The translations under genes and the position numbers were made by a program. Shown one piece after another: positions 1-8,806 of a stretch of DNA of 64,000 nucleotides (position 1 is the stretch's first letter; every line of letters starts with the position of its first letter). The stretch spans positions 1 to 64,000 of the forward strand of contig DASYDW010000132.1 in assembly GCA_036499395.1 (NCBI GenBank). Direction: 5' to 3'. This DNA comes from Pirellulales bacterium (GTDB taxonomy: Bacteria > Planctomycetota > Planctomycetia > Pirellulales > JACPPG01). The notes beneath the pieces were generated by a model. The model had not been told where the DNA came from and searched no databases. It was given only the letters and a program-made list of their open reading frames with translations.

Positions 1-1066
1 ATTTCTTGTCGGCCCGGGCGATGTCACGATCATCCAGCAGCGCACGGACCGGTTCGTCGTCGTAGCGCTGCGCGGTGAGTTCCGCCCGCAGTTTCTGGCA
101 GTAATCGAGCACGCTCGCCCGTTCTTCATCCGAGCGATAGATTGGCAGGATCACGACATGCTGCGGCGCCAGACGCGGCGGCAGAATCAGCCCGTCGTCA
201 TCCCCGTGCGTCATGATCATGCCGCCGATCAAACGAGTCGAGACGCCCCAACTGGTGGTCCAGGCGAACTCTTCGCGCCCTTCGGATGACAGGAACTTGA
301 TTTCCTGTGCCTTCGAGAAGTTCTGCCCCAGGAAGTGCGAGGTGCCGGCCTGCAGAGCCTTGCGATCCTGCATCATGGCTTCGATGGAATAGGTATTCAC
401 GGCTCCGGGAAAGCGTTCGCCAGCAGTCTTCTCGCCGCGGATCACCGGCATGGCCATATATTCCTGCGCGAAGCGGGCGTAGACGCCGAGCATTTTGCGC
501 GTCTCTTCCTCGGCCTCGGCACGGGTGGCATGGGCGGTGTGTCCTTCCTGCCAGAGGAACTCGGTCGTGCGCAGAAACATACGCGTGCGCAATTCCCAAC
601 GCACGACGTTGGCCCATTGATTGATCAAGATCGGCAGGTCGCGGTACGACTGCACCCACTTGGCGTACATGGCGCCGATGATCGTTTCGCTGGTGGGTCG
701 CACGACTAGCGGCTCCTCGAGCTTGCCGGTCGGCACCAGGCCTCCGTCGGGTCCCGCCTCGAGCCGATGGTGCGTGACCACGGCGCATTCCTTGGCAAAG
801 CCCTCGACGTGTTCGGCCTCTTTCTCCAGGTAGCTGAGCGGGATGAAGAGCGGGAAATAGGCGTTGACGTGGCCGGTCTCCTTGAACATCCGGTCCAGCA
901 CCCGTTGCATATTTTCCCACAGTGCATAGCCCCACGGCTTGATCACCATGCAACCGCGGACGGGGGACTGCTCGGCCAGATCCGCCGCGCGAACCACTTG
1001 CTGATACCACTCGGGATAATCGTCGCTACGGGTGGGAGTAATCGCGGTCTGGGGAGCTTTGGCCAT
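1..1066 (-). CDS. proS: Proline--tRNA ligase, C-terminal part outside window
   Basis: Class II aminoacyl-tRNA synthetase that charges tRNA-Pro with proline in the cytoplasm. Translating the minus strand from the ATG at 1066 gives an uninterrupted frame of 355 codons to the window edge, beginning MAKAPQTAITP. The N-terminal part carries the 'RGCMVIKPWGYALWENMQ' segment typical of ProRS, then 'VRPTSETIIGAMYAKW' (motif 2 region, proline site) and 'HGDDDGLILPPRLAP' (motif 3). The start of the anticodon-binding domain follows. No editing insertion lies between motifs 2 and 3, so this is the compact archaeal/eukaryotic-like ProRS type rather than the long bacterial type. No neighbour shares its promoter; the next gene diverges. 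The frame is open at position 1, so the gene is simply cut by the window, not truncated in the genome. Confidence 0.95.
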   Translation of the reverse strand, partial: MAKAPQTAITPTRSDDYPEWYQQVVRAADLAEQSPVRGCMVIKPWGYALWENMQRVLDRMFKETGHVNAYFPLFIPLSYLEKEAEHVEGFAKECAVVTHHRLEAGPDGGLVPTGKLEEPLVVRPTSETIIGAMYAKWVQSYRDLPILINQWANVVRWELRTRMFLRTTEFLWQEGHTAHATRAEAEEETRKMLGVYARFAQEYMAMPVIRGEKTAGERFPGAVNTYSIEAMMQDRKALQAGTSHFLGQNFSKAQEIKFLSSEGREEFAWTTSWGVSTRLIGGMIMTHGDDDGLILPPRLAPQHVVILPIYRSDEERASVLDYCQKLRAELTAQRYDDEPVRALLDDRDIARADKK

Positions 1067-1185
1067 GAATCAGATATCTCGATGAATGTCGATTGTGGAT
1101 AAGGTGATGGGTTGCCCTGCCTGAGAGCAGATCTCTGCCTGTTTAGGCGAAAGTGCGACATTGTAGGGCATTTGAGGCTAGTCGT

Positions 1186-1290
1186 CAGTAGCGAGTAGCT
1201 AGTCGTAAGTAGTCAGTAGTTAGTAATCAGCAAACACCGAAGCAGGCAGGCCTTCCGCTTTTCCGGCGACCAGCTACCGACTACTAGCTG
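1186..1290. repeat. Degenerate AGTAGT-type short repeats
   Basis: Between proS and the cyclase gene lies a run of imperfect 6-8 bp units built on 'agtagtc/agtcgta', at about 1186-1230. A shorter opposite-strand version ('accgactactagctg') lies near 1275-1290. It contains no open frame of note. It looks like degenerate intergenic repeat material, not a coding or protein-binding element. Confidence 0.5.
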
Positions 1291-1365
1291 CCGTGCCCTC
1301 ATTTCTTTGGACCGCACTGGGGCTTGTTGCGAGATAGAGTTGGAATGGCCCCGCGAGAATAAAGA

Positions 1366-2520
1366 GTGCCTGAAACCCGAGCGAAAATGCGGCAATTCTG
1401 GGAATGGCTTATCCCTCCCCAGCACTGGCAGGATCCAGAATATCTGCGCCAGGCGCGCCGTGTCGCAGTTTTTAACCTGGCGATGCTTGTATGGGTTTTA
1501 GTGTTCGCACCGGTTTACGTGATGCTCGGGGCGCCGGCCTGTGCGGCGGTTTTGACCGTGGCCGGTGTGGTGTTGGCATTGATCCTGCTCGCGTTGCGAC
1601 GTGGCCATTCGCCTACGCTTTGTGGGAATCTGTTTTGCCTCGACGGGATGTACGCCTATACGACGCTGGCGCTGTTGAACGGAGGCCGGCAGGGGCCGTC
1701 GGTCATGTGGTACGCCACGGTGCCGATCATCGGCGTGTACACCGCGGGCCTGAGGTGGGGTGTCGTGTGGACGCTGGTTACGGTGCTCGCGATGGTGGGC
1801 TTTTCGGTTGCTGATTCGTTGGGCTGGGAATGCTTGAATCTGCTCACGCCCGATGCATTTCGTACGTTGGAATTGCTGGGACGCGTCGGTCTGGTCGTAT
1901 GCCTGTGTGTTCTGGTTGGCGTATTGACTCGCTTCGAACGGGCCGCACAGCAGGAACTGTACGAAGCAAACTGCCGGCTCGAAATGCAGTCAGCCGTGGA
2001 TGGACTGACAGGCGTGGCGAATCGCCGAAGCTTCGATCGCCGCCTGCAGGCCGAATGGGAACAGCATGAGCAAGAGCAGTTGCCGTTGAGCGTGGCACTC
2101 ATCGATGTCGATTGGTTCAAGCAATACAACGATACTCACGGACATCTGGCCGGCGACGACGTAATCCGGAAAATGGCCCAGACCATTCAGGCCAGCTTGC
2201 CACGGCCGCGCGACCTGGTGGCGCGATTCGGCGGTGATGAATTCGCAGTGATCCTGCCCGACACGAACGACTGGTACGCCGAGCACGTGCTCTCGCAACT
2301 GCGCAGCGACCTGCGCGAGATGACCGTCAAGCAACCGGCCGTCGGCCACGAAAGCGGAGCGTCGCGCGGGATCACGATCAGCGTCGGCATTGCAACGACC
2401 GTGCCCAAGCGGGGTGGCAGCGCGGCCGAACTTATTAAAGAGGCGGACGTCGCTCTCTATCGGGCCAAGGCGGCCGGACGTGATCGCACGACGCAAGCCA
2501 TCGGCGCGGCTTGGGCGTAG
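1366..2520 (+). CDS. Membrane-bound diguanylate cyclase (GGDEF)
   Basis: Makes the second messenger c-di-GMP from two GTP. Residues about 30-200 are hydrophobic and form roughly six membrane segments without a recognised sensor motif. Residues about 211-380 are a GGDEF domain with the intact signature FGGDEF (GGDEF at 289-293) and the metal-binding 'LIDVDWFKQYND' segment. The product-inhibition I-site RxxD is present as RPRD, five residues before the signature, so feedback inhibition is expected. No EAL domain is attached. The listed start is a GTG; an ATG 21 nt downstream (1387) is equally plausible because neither has a strong ribosome site. The gene stands alone. The input signal cannot be read from sequence. 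Confidence 0.92.
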   Translation: MPETRAKMRQFWEWLIPPQHWQDPEYLRQARRVAVFNLAMLVWVLVFAPVYVMLGAPACAAVLTVAGVVLALILLALRRGHSPTLCGNLFCLDGMYAYTTLALLNGGRQGPSVMWYATVPIIGVYTAGLRWGVVWTLVTVLAMVGFSVADSLGWECLNLLTPDAFRTLELLGRVGLVVCLCVLVGVLTRFERAAQQELYEANCRLEMQSAVDGLTGVANRRSFDRRLQAEWEQHEQEQLPLSVALIDVDWFKQYNDTHGHLAGDDVIRKMAQTIQASLPRPRDLVARFGGDEFAVILPDTNDWYAEHVLSQLRSDLREMTVKQPAVGHESGASRGITISVGIATTVPKRGGSAAELIKEADVALYRAKAAGRDRTTQAIGAAWA

Positions 2521-2556
2521 CCTTCCGGCACCGTTGCGACATGGTGGCTGTTCCTG

Positions 2557-2896
2557 CTACCAGTCGCCAAGAAACTCGATTCGGTCGTAAAGCGAAACGC
2601 GATTGAGCGCCGCAGCTAGGTGCAACAAACGTCGCACGACGTCGCCAATCGGACGCTGACTGGACAGTATGATGCCGATGGGCCTTGAGCCAATCCCGAT
2701 GCAGCGCAGCAAAATGCGCGATATTGAACGTGACTATGGTGCGTTCTTAGGCGGACGCCCAGAGAAGTTGCGATTCGTCGCTCTCGCCGAGCCTGTGTAC
2801 CTCAGCGGTCGAGACAGTATCAACTCCAGCTCGACGAAGCGCGAAAGCAACGGCCGAGTAGATGTCCTCGTCCATGAAGGATCGAGCTGCGATCAT
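2557..2896 (-). pseudogene. Broken DUF5615 (PIN-like) toxin gene
   Basis: The reading frame opens with ATG at 2896, overlapping the stop of the DUF433 gene (ATGA), as expected for the toxin of this pair. It reads MIAARSFMDEDIYSAVAF and on to 'LLWASA', where it meets an in-frame TAA near 2748. Beyond the stop the same frame continues with family-like sequence ('RTIVTFNIAHFAALHRDWLKA'). It must then shift frame to read 'GIILSSQRPIGDVVRRLL' and the natural end 'EFLGDW' with a TAG at 2557. One stop plus one frameshift therefore inactivate a gene of about 112 codons. DUF5615 proteins are PIN-like nuclease toxins paired with DUF433 antitoxins. Sequencing error could explain one lesion but hardly both. 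Confidence 0.8.
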
Positions 2897-3174
2897 TCGC
2901 CGGATGCGTCGGAAAGGTGCTGCTTCACCGTCGCTTCGTCGTCGGATGCAATCGAGTCTTCGATTTCGTCCGCGTAGTCATAGGCGTAAGCAAGTGCGTC
3001 ATGCACATCCGCCGGTTTAAGTCCGGCATACTGCTGCACGATTTCTTCGACGCTCATTCCCTGTCTATAACAGTTGAGGATGGTGGCGACGCGGACGCGT
3101 GTTGCCTGGACGACCGGCTGTCCACCGCAGCGAGCGGGGTCCCGCTCGATATTTCGGTAATCGGTTCTGGACAT
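2893..3174 (-). CDS. DUF433 family antitoxin
   Basis: A 93-residue protein of the DUF433 family, small winged-helix-like proteins that act as antitoxins and autoregulators next to DUF5615 toxins. Recognisable segments are 'CGGQPVVQATRVRVATILNC' near the N-terminus and 'GMSVEEIVQQYAGLKPADVHDALAYAYDY', the characteristic helix pattern. Its stop codon overlaps the start of the downstream toxin frame by ATGA, which normally signals translational coupling. That toxin frame is disrupted, so this antitoxin appears to be an orphan. It may still repress its own promoter, but no operator is obvious upstream. Confidence 0.85.
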   Translation of the reverse strand: MSRTDYRNIERDPARCGGQPVVQATRVRVATILNCYRQGMSVEEIVQQYAGLKPADVHDALAYAYDYADEIEDSIASDDEATVKQHLSDASGE

Positions 3175-3260
3175 AGGTCACGTCGCATCAGAGGTTAAAG
3201 CCGTCGTTGCATTTTAGCTCGCACGCTCGTCAGTCGGCAATAACTGACATCCGCTGGTTT

Positions 3261-5027
3261 CTACACATCCAAACCCATCGCGCGCATTAGGGCTAGGGCA
3301 TTGCTCTTGGTGACGACGCCGGGGCGGAGTTTGTAGTCGAAGGTCATCCGGCCGTTTTCGACCTGGTCTTCGCAGTGCATATTCACCGCTCGCGGCGCCA
3401 AATCGTCGACGATCCGCGTCAGCGCCAGGTCATGCGTCGTCATCAGGCCGATTGCACCGGCCTCGAGCAATTTCTGCATTAGTGCCTCGGCCCCGGTCAA
3501 TCGGTCCTGTGAGTTGGTTCCTTGCAGAATTTCGTCGAACAGGAACAAGAGTGGCCTGTGATTGTCGGTGACATCGAGCACGGCGCGCAGCCGTTTCAAG
3601 ACGGCGTAGAAGTACGACGCTCCTTCGTGGACGCTGTCGCGAAATCGCATGGCGGTGCCCAGCACCACCGGCGAAAGCGTCAGCCGCGTGGCACGTACCG
3701 GCGCGCCAGCTAGCGCCAATACGGTGTTCATGCCGACGGTGCGCATGAGGGTGCTTTTGCCAGACATGTTCGAGCCGCTGATGAGCACCAACCGCCGATC
3801 CCCGCCCAGCGACAAGTCGTTCGGCACGCAAACGCCTGGCGGCATCAGCGGATGGGCCAGCCCCTCGCCCGAGAATAGTGGACCATTGTCGACCAGCTCC
3901 GGGTAGGGATCTCGTGGACGCTCGTAGGCGTAGGCGCTCAATGCTGCCAGCGCCTCGATCTCGCCGGCCGCTGCGAGCGCGGACCGCACGGCGGGTTGCG
4001 CACGCAGCCGCCAGATTTCCCAAAGCGGCATGCCCTGAACTTTTACGGCGTGCAGAAAGCTGTTCTGCAGAAACAAGCCATAGACTTCGGCCATCCATCG
4101 CTGCGGGATTGTCAGTGCTCGACCAATCGCTGAGGCGTGTTCCGCGAGTGCGGGTGGCACGTCGCTACGGTTACGGAGCTCGCCGTGCAGGCGATAGAGC
4201 ACACCCAGGGCGTAGCCCGAGTCGCCGACATGCTGGGCGACGGCGCGGGCCGTATCGCGGCGCGACAGATAGTACAGTGCCTCGAAAATCGTGAACGCGA
4301 TGACGGCCCACCACCAGCCACCGCCGACGATTAGTGCCGCGACAATCGACATCGTCCATCCCCACACGAGCACAATTCCTATCAGGCGCGAGGGTATCGA
4401 CGCGAAGATGGGGCGCGCGTCGGCCCAAGTCGTCAAACTCTCAGGCACGACCTGACCGAGATCGGCATCGAGCGATGCCAGTGCCTCGCGCAGGTCGAGG
4501 CTGCCTGCCAGATCGCGCACGAGGCGCTGCCGCGCGCGGATGGTTGCCAAGTCGTCGGGGGCGGAGAGCCAACGGGCCAAGGTGTCCTGTCCCATGGGCG
4601 TCTGGGCGGTGCAGAGCAGTTGAAAAAGGGATCCGCGACCGAAAATATCGAGATCTTCCGCGTACAGATGCGCATCGCTCTGATACCGGCGACCATCGAC
4701 GCCTCGGCCGATCCAACGATTTTCGAGGCGCGCCATCCCACGTTCGTAATAGGCCGCGGCTTTGCTGGCCCGTCGCCAGACCCGCAGCACGGTGTTTTGC
4801 AGAAACAGCAAGGGTATCAGGGCAATGCCCAGCGGGATCAGGGCCTGGGCTTCGGTTGGATCGAAAACCACGTATCCGATCACGGAAAAGAGCATCAGCC
4901 GGCGCCCCAGCGTGATGCGCTGATTCCACCGCGCCACACGGCGTACCGTGGCCTGGCGCGCCGCCAGGCGAAGCCGGTATTCCGCGACAGGATCGGGGAT
5001 GATTGCCGTGGGCTCTGCGATTGCCAT
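3261..5027 (-). CDS. MutS-family ATPase lacking mismatch-recognition domain
   Basis: A 588-residue MutS-related protein. The C-terminal half is the MutS ATPase: Walker A 'GSNMSGKST' near residue 416, a 'FRDSVHEGASYFYAVLKRL' signature, and Walker B 'LLFLFDEILQGTNSQDR' near 490. The last is the DE(I/P)LxGT motif of MutS proteins. The N-terminus has hydrophobic stretches ('LMLFSVIGYVVF', 'ALIPLGIALIPLLFL', and one near residue 220) and no mismatch-reading Phe-X-Glu domain. It is therefore not the repair MutS; it resembles the short membrane-associated MutS-like proteins of Bacteroidetes and Planctomycetes, whose role is unknown. I chose the ATG at 5027 because the 82 codons upstream look non-coding. 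Confidence 0.85.
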   Translation of the reverse strand: MAIAEPTAIIPDPVAEYRLRLAARQATVRRVARWNQRITLGRRLMLFSVIGYVVFDPTEAQALIPLGIALIPLLFLQNTVLRVWRRASKAAAYYERGMARLENRWIGRGVDGRRYQSDAHLYAEDLDIFGRGSLFQLLCTAQTPMGQDTLARWLSAPDDLATIRARQRLVRDLAGSLDLREALASLDADLGQVVPESLTTWADARPIFASIPSRLIGIVLVWGWTMSIVAALIVGGGWWWAVIAFTIFEALYYLSRRDTARAVAQHVGDSGYALGVLYRLHGELRNRSDVPPALAEHASAIGRALTIPQRWMAEVYGLFLQNSFLHAVKVQGMPLWEIWRLRAQPAVRSALAAAGEIEALAALSAYAYERPRDPYPELVDNGPLFSGEGLAHPLMPPGVCVPNDLSLGGDRRLVLISGSNMSGKSTLMRTVGMNTVLALAGAPVRATRLTLSPVVLGTAMRFRDSVHEGASYFYAVLKRLRAVLDVTDNHRPLLFLFDEILQGTNSQDRLTGAEALMQKLLEAGAIGLMTTHDLALTRIVDDLAPRAVNMHCEDQVENGRMTFDYKLRPGVVTKSNALALMRAMGLDV

Positions 5028-5314
5028 GGTCACTGCAGAGAGACTCGTACTGGTTTGAAATAGGCCGCGAAAATCCGCAGCCAGGTTCCATTTAAAGCGT
5101 ACCACCGACGGCCACGGGCGGTCGCCCCGTGCGCCAGCACCCTCGATCGAGGGTGAAAGCAGTAACCCGGGGGCGATCGGGGCATGGTTTACCCCCAATT
5201 CGTCCCCCAATGGAAAATCTTGGAAGCGGTACGACCATGGTCGTCGTGCTTTTCCCGCTGCCGGCAGGAGCACAGTTCGTCAAGATTCTGCGGAGCTGGC
5301 GACGCGATCGTGGC

Positions 5315-6163
5315 TTACATCAAATGCCACTGGTTCCAGACCACCACGTAGATTCCCAGCAGTAGATTCGTGGTGGCGTGGGCGGCAACGCAGTCCCAGA
5401 TGTTGCGCGTCAGGACCATCAGGCCCGTAACCATCGAAAACCAAATGAGCGCTGCGAACAGCTCGCCGGGATGCATTGCCATTGGCACCACGGTGCCGGC
5501 CGCGACCGCCAGCAAGTTCACCGTGCCGAACGGGACGGCCGGCCAGTTCTCGCTAACGCAGGCTCGCATCAGGAACCCGCGCAGAAAGAACTCTTCGATC
5601 ACGGGCACGACGAGCGCCAATCCGATGAAGCGGATCGTCAAGAAGCCCCAGGCCCAGGCGGGCTGCGCGGCTAGTTCGACGAGGGGATTAAACGCGCTGC
5701 GCTGTCCCGACCCCAACAGGCTACCGAGCCTAATTGCTGGCAAAATGCGCTGCTCGAGTTGGAGATGGCAAATGCCCACCCATATGACGACGCCAACCGC
5801 ACCCACGACAAACGCCAACGGACTTAGCTTAAAAGGGAATTGCCGATACGTCGGCCAGACAAACGCAATAGCCGCGATCGAAAGTGCCACCTTCAGCGTA
5901 TAAACATAGGGATACGCGCTGTAGGGAACGTTCAATCCGAACCAGCCCGACGGCTCGGCTGTCTGCTCGACGGAGCCTGCCTCGGCTGGTGCCGGCGGCG
6001 GGGTTGGTTCGAAACTGGTCATAGCCAGGAACACTACCAGCGGCAGCACGAAGCCCAGCCACGGGTAGGCTGCTAGCAAAGTGTCCCGCCAGCCGGCGTT
6101 TGCTGCCGGGGAGTTCGGGGGCAATTGCTGGTTGGAACTGGGCGTGTCGGAGGTGCTTGTCAT
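5315..6163 (-). CDS. CAAX prenyl protease-related membrane protein (CPBP family)
   Basis: A 282-residue polytopic membrane protein with about seven to eight hydrophobic segments. It carries the three CPBP/Abi motifs: 'EEFFLRGFL' (EExxxR), 'HPGELFAALIWF', and 'HATTNLLLG' near the C-terminus. Glutamates and histidines of these motifs form the intramembrane metal-dependent protease site in the family. The overall layout matches the subgroup described as CAAX prenyl protease-related proteins that accompany exosortase/PEP-CTERM sorting (TIGR03008 type). No exosortase is in this window, so the link is by family only. The first 25 residues are a polar Ser/Pro/Asn-rich tail. Start chosen at the ATG at 6163. 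Confidence 0.85.
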   Translation of the reverse strand: MTSTSDTPSSNQQLPPNSPAANAGWRDTLLAAYPWLGFVLPLVVFLAMTSFEPTPPPAPAEAGSVEQTAEPSGWFGLNVPYSAYPYVYTLKVALSIAAIAFVWPTYRQFPFKLSPLAFVVGAVGVVIWVGICHLQLEQRILPAIRLGSLLGSGQRSAFNPLVELAAQPAWAWGFLTIRFIGLALVVPVIEEFFLRGFLMRACVSENWPAVPFGTVNLLAVAAGTVVPMAMHPGELFAALIWFSMVTGLMVLTRNIWDCVAAHATTNLLLGIYVVVWNQWHLM

Positions 6164-6604
6164 AGTCGGTTAAAGCTAGTTCTATCAGGGGGATAAATCA
6201 ACCTTACGGAATTCCAGAAAGGGGGTTGGGGAGAGGGGACGCGTCGGTCGCAAGCGTCCCAGATTGCCAGGGTCGAAACGCTCAAGAGGTGATTTCACGG
6301 ATTCTTCATAGGAATCTCATCCGGAAATCAAATCCTTGTGCTCAATTTGGCCTTTGCGTGCCGAAGAAATGGGTTACGATAGTTAGACAGGCACCTTGCC
6401 ATGCTGGTCCCGCTCTCTGCGGATAGAGTGCATATCTGCGGGGGATTCACGGGGTCCTTGCCTGCCTAACGGGGTTCTCGTTCCTTCCGGCGATCCCCCA
6501 TGCGACTGCGATCCCCTGTGCTTGTGGCGCGGACGCTATAGACCCTCAGTCGGTCAAAGGGAACTATTCACTCGGTGTAATTCACTGGATTAAGAGACTC
6601 GACC
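6164..6604. other. Non-coding leader region before fusA
   Basis: About 440 bp without a credible gene between divergent genes. It contains a 7-bp stem, GGGACGC (6236-6242) with GCGTCCC (6254-6260). Closer to fusA are two G-rich/C-rich pairings: GGGGGAT at 6440-6446 with ATCCCCC at 6493-6499, and CAC-GGGG at 6448-6454 with CCCC-T-GTG at 6513-6520. These interlock. I do not recognise a known RNA family. Promoters for both flanking genes should lie here, but none is convincing. Confidence 0.4.
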
Positions 6605-8689
6605 ATGGACTTGGCCAACCTACGCAACATCGGCATTTCGGCGCATATCGATTCGGGCAAGACCACGCTCAGCGAGCGCATCTTGTTCTACGCCGGACGC
6701 ATTCACCGCATTCAAGAGGTGAAGGGTGAAGGCGGGGCGACCATGGATCACATGGATCTGGAGCGCGAGCGCGGGATCACGATCACCAGCGCCGCTACCA
6801 CGGTCTCGTGGGAAGACCATCAGATCAACCTGATCGATACTCCGGGCCACGTCGACTTCACGGTCGAGGTGGAACGCAGCCTTCGCGTGTTGGACGGCGC
6901 CGTCCTGGTGCTGTGCGCCGTTGGTGGTGTGCAGTCCCAGTCGATGACCGTCGACCGCCAGATGAAGCGCTACCACGTGCCGCGGTTGGCGTTCATCAAC
7001 AAGATGGACCGCACCGGCGCCGATTACCGCCGTGTCGTGAAGCAATTGCGCGAGAAGCTGCATTGCGAAGCCGTGTTGATGCAAATCGGCATCGGCAAAG
7101 AAGACAAGTTCGAAGGCGTGATCGACCTGATCTCGATGAAGGCCATCTATTTCGATGGCAACAACGGCGAGAACGTTCGCGAAGAAGAGATTCCCGCCGA
7201 CCTGAAGGAAGAAGCGGTCCAGTCGCGGCAGGAAATGCTCGAAGCTCTCGCTATGTACAGCGACGAGTTGATGGAGCTATTGTTGGCCGAGCAGGAAGTA
7301 CCGATCGAGCTGATTCACAAGACCGTCAAGGGCGCCGTCCAAGAGCAGGACGTCACTCCCGTGTTCATGGGCACCGCCTATCGCAACAAGGGTGTGCAAC
7401 CGCTGTTGGACGCGGTCGTCCGTTATTTACCCTCGCCGCTGGACCGCAAGGTCTCGGCCAAGGTGTACGACAAGCCGGATGAGAAGTTCCCGCTCGAGCC
7501 CGATCCGGCCAAGCCGTTCGTCGGCATGGCGTTCAAAATCGTCGAAGATCCGTACGGCCAGTTGACGTTCACACGGATTTACCAGGGAACGATCAATAAG
7601 GGCGATACGCACTTCAACCAGCGTACCGGTCAGAAGCAGCGCTTCAGCCGCATCCTGCGGATGCACGCCGACAAGCGCGAGGAAATCGATAGCGCCTCGG
7701 CCGGCGACATCGTGGCGATCATCGGCATCGACTGCGCGAGCGGCGATACCTATGCCTCGCAGAACAAGTACTGCACGCTGGAAAGCATGTTCGTGCCCGA
7801 TCCGGTCATCAAGATGGCCATCACGCCTATTTCGCGTGAGGGTGGCGACAAGCTCTCAAAAGCGCTTCAGCGCTTTACGAAGGAAGATCCCACGTTCCGC
7901 GCCACCAGTGACGAGGAAACCGGCGATACCCTGATCGCAGGCATGGGTGAGCTGCACCTGGAAATCTACGTCGAGCGGATGCGTCGCGAGTACAAGGTGG
8001 ACGTCGAAGTCGGCGCGCCGAAGGTCAGCTACCGTGAGGCGCCGACCAAGGAAACTGATTACGACTACAAGCACAAGAAGCAAACCGGCGGTTCGGGTCA
8101 ATACGCCCATATCAAGGGTCACTTTTTCCCGCTGCCGGAGGACGCCCCCGAGGCGTACGAATTCGAAGACGATGTTATCGGCGGCCGCATCCCGCGGGAA
8201 TACATTCCCAGCGTCGAGAAGGGTTTCCGCGATTCGTTGAAGAAGGGCCCCCTGGCCGGCTTCCCGATCGTGGGCGTGAAGACCGTTCTCGAAGACGGCT
8301 CGTACCACGACGTCGACAGCTCGGATATGGCGTTCCAGATCTGTGCCCGCGGTTGTTTCCGCGAGACGTTTCTGAAGATGAAGCCGGTTCTCTTGGAGCC
8401 GGTGATGAAGCTGGAAGTCGAAGTGCCGGTCACGTTCCAAGGCTCGGTCACGGGCGAATTGACCAGCCGCCGCGGCATGATCGTCTCGAGCGAGGTTCAG
8501 GGAAACCTGGCCGTGATCGAGGCCGAGGTGCCGCTGGCCGAAACGTTCGGCTATTCGACCGACCTGCGCAGTATGACGCAGGGCCAGGGAACGTTCACGA
8601 TGGAGTTTTCGCGCTACAAACGCGTGCCGGCCAGCATCCAGGAAGAAATCCTGGCCGAGAAGAAGAAACAACTGGTCGGGGCTAAGTAA
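6605..8689 (+). CDS. fusA: Elongation factor G (spirochaete/planctomycete, mitochondrial-like type)
   Basis: Ribosomal translocase GTPase of 694 residues, full length. GTPase motifs are intact: G1 'AHIDSGKTT', the switch I 'RGITITSAAT', G3 'DTPGH', G4 'NKMD'. Domains II-V follow, including 'EPVMKLEVEVP' and 'SRRGMI' in domain V. The P-loop Asp-Ser-Gly-Lys variant and the 'RNIGISAHIDSGKTTLSER' opening match mitochondrial EF-G1 and the spd-type EF-Gs of spirochaetes, planctomycetes and delta-proteobacteria rather than the AHIDAGKTT of common bacterial fusA. It is not in a str operon; it is a single transcription unit ending at a strong terminator. Such genomes usually carry a second EF-G, so whether this copy handles translocation, recycling or both is inferred. 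Confidence 0.95.
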   Translation: MDLANLRNIGISAHIDSGKTTLSERILFYAGRIHRIQEVKGEGGATMDHMDLERERGITITSAATTVSWEDHQINLIDTPGHVDFTVEVERSLRVLDGAVLVLCAVGGVQSQSMTVDRQMKRYHVPRLAFINKMDRTGADYRRVVKQLREKLHCEAVLMQIGIGKEDKFEGVIDLISMKAIYFDGNNGENVREEEIPADLKEEAVQSRQEMLEALAMYSDELMELLLAEQEVPIELIHKTVKGAVQEQDVTPVFMGTAYRNKGVQPLLDAVVRYLPSPLDRKVSAKVYDKPDEKFPLEPDPAKPFVGMAFKIVEDPYGQLTFTRIYQGTINKGDTHFNQRTGQKQRFSRILRMHADKREEIDSASAGDIVAIIGIDCASGDTYASQNKYCTLESMFVPDPVIKMAITPISREGGDKLSKALQRFTKEDPTFRATSDEETGDTLIAGMGELHLEIYVERMRREYKVDVEVGAPKVSYREAPTKETDYDYKHKKQTGGSGQYAHIKGHFFPLPEDAPEAYEFEDDVIGGRIPREYIPSVEKGFRDSLKKGPLAGFPIVGVKTVLEDGSYHDVDSSDMAFQICARGCFRETFLKMKPVLLEPVMKLEVEVPVTFQGSVTGELTSRRGMIVSSEVQGNLAVIEAEVPLAETFGYSTDLRSMTQGQGTFTMEFSRYKRVPASIQEEILAEKKKQLVGAK

Positions 8690-8748
8690 GCGTCCCCGGC
8701 TGGTGCTGCTGCTTCTTGCGATTTGCAGCGACGAACATAGCGATTATT

Positions 8749-8781
8749 GAACATGCCCACGTCCTAAGCGTGGGCATGTTC
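8749..8781. terminator. Perfect 13-bp hairpin terminator
   Basis: GAACATGCCCACG at 8749-8761 pairs perfectly with CGTGGGCATGTTC at 8769-8781 around a 7-nt loop. It lies 60 nt after the fusA stop and 26 nt beyond the end of the convergent gene, so it can serve both strands. No long T-tract follows. Confidence 0.85.
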
Positions 8782-8806
8782 GTTGATACTCTTCTGATCT
8801 AGCGAA

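Noticed and set aside
198..1010. 270-codon open frame on the minus strand overlapping proS
   Set aside because: It is an out-of-frame reading of the ProRS gene. The ProRS frame starting at 1066 carries all class II motifs.
5028..5273. 82-codon N-terminal extension of the MutS-like protein
   Set aside because: Pro/Gly/Arg-rich, without family similarity. The hydrophobic MutS-like N-terminus begins at the ATG at 5027.
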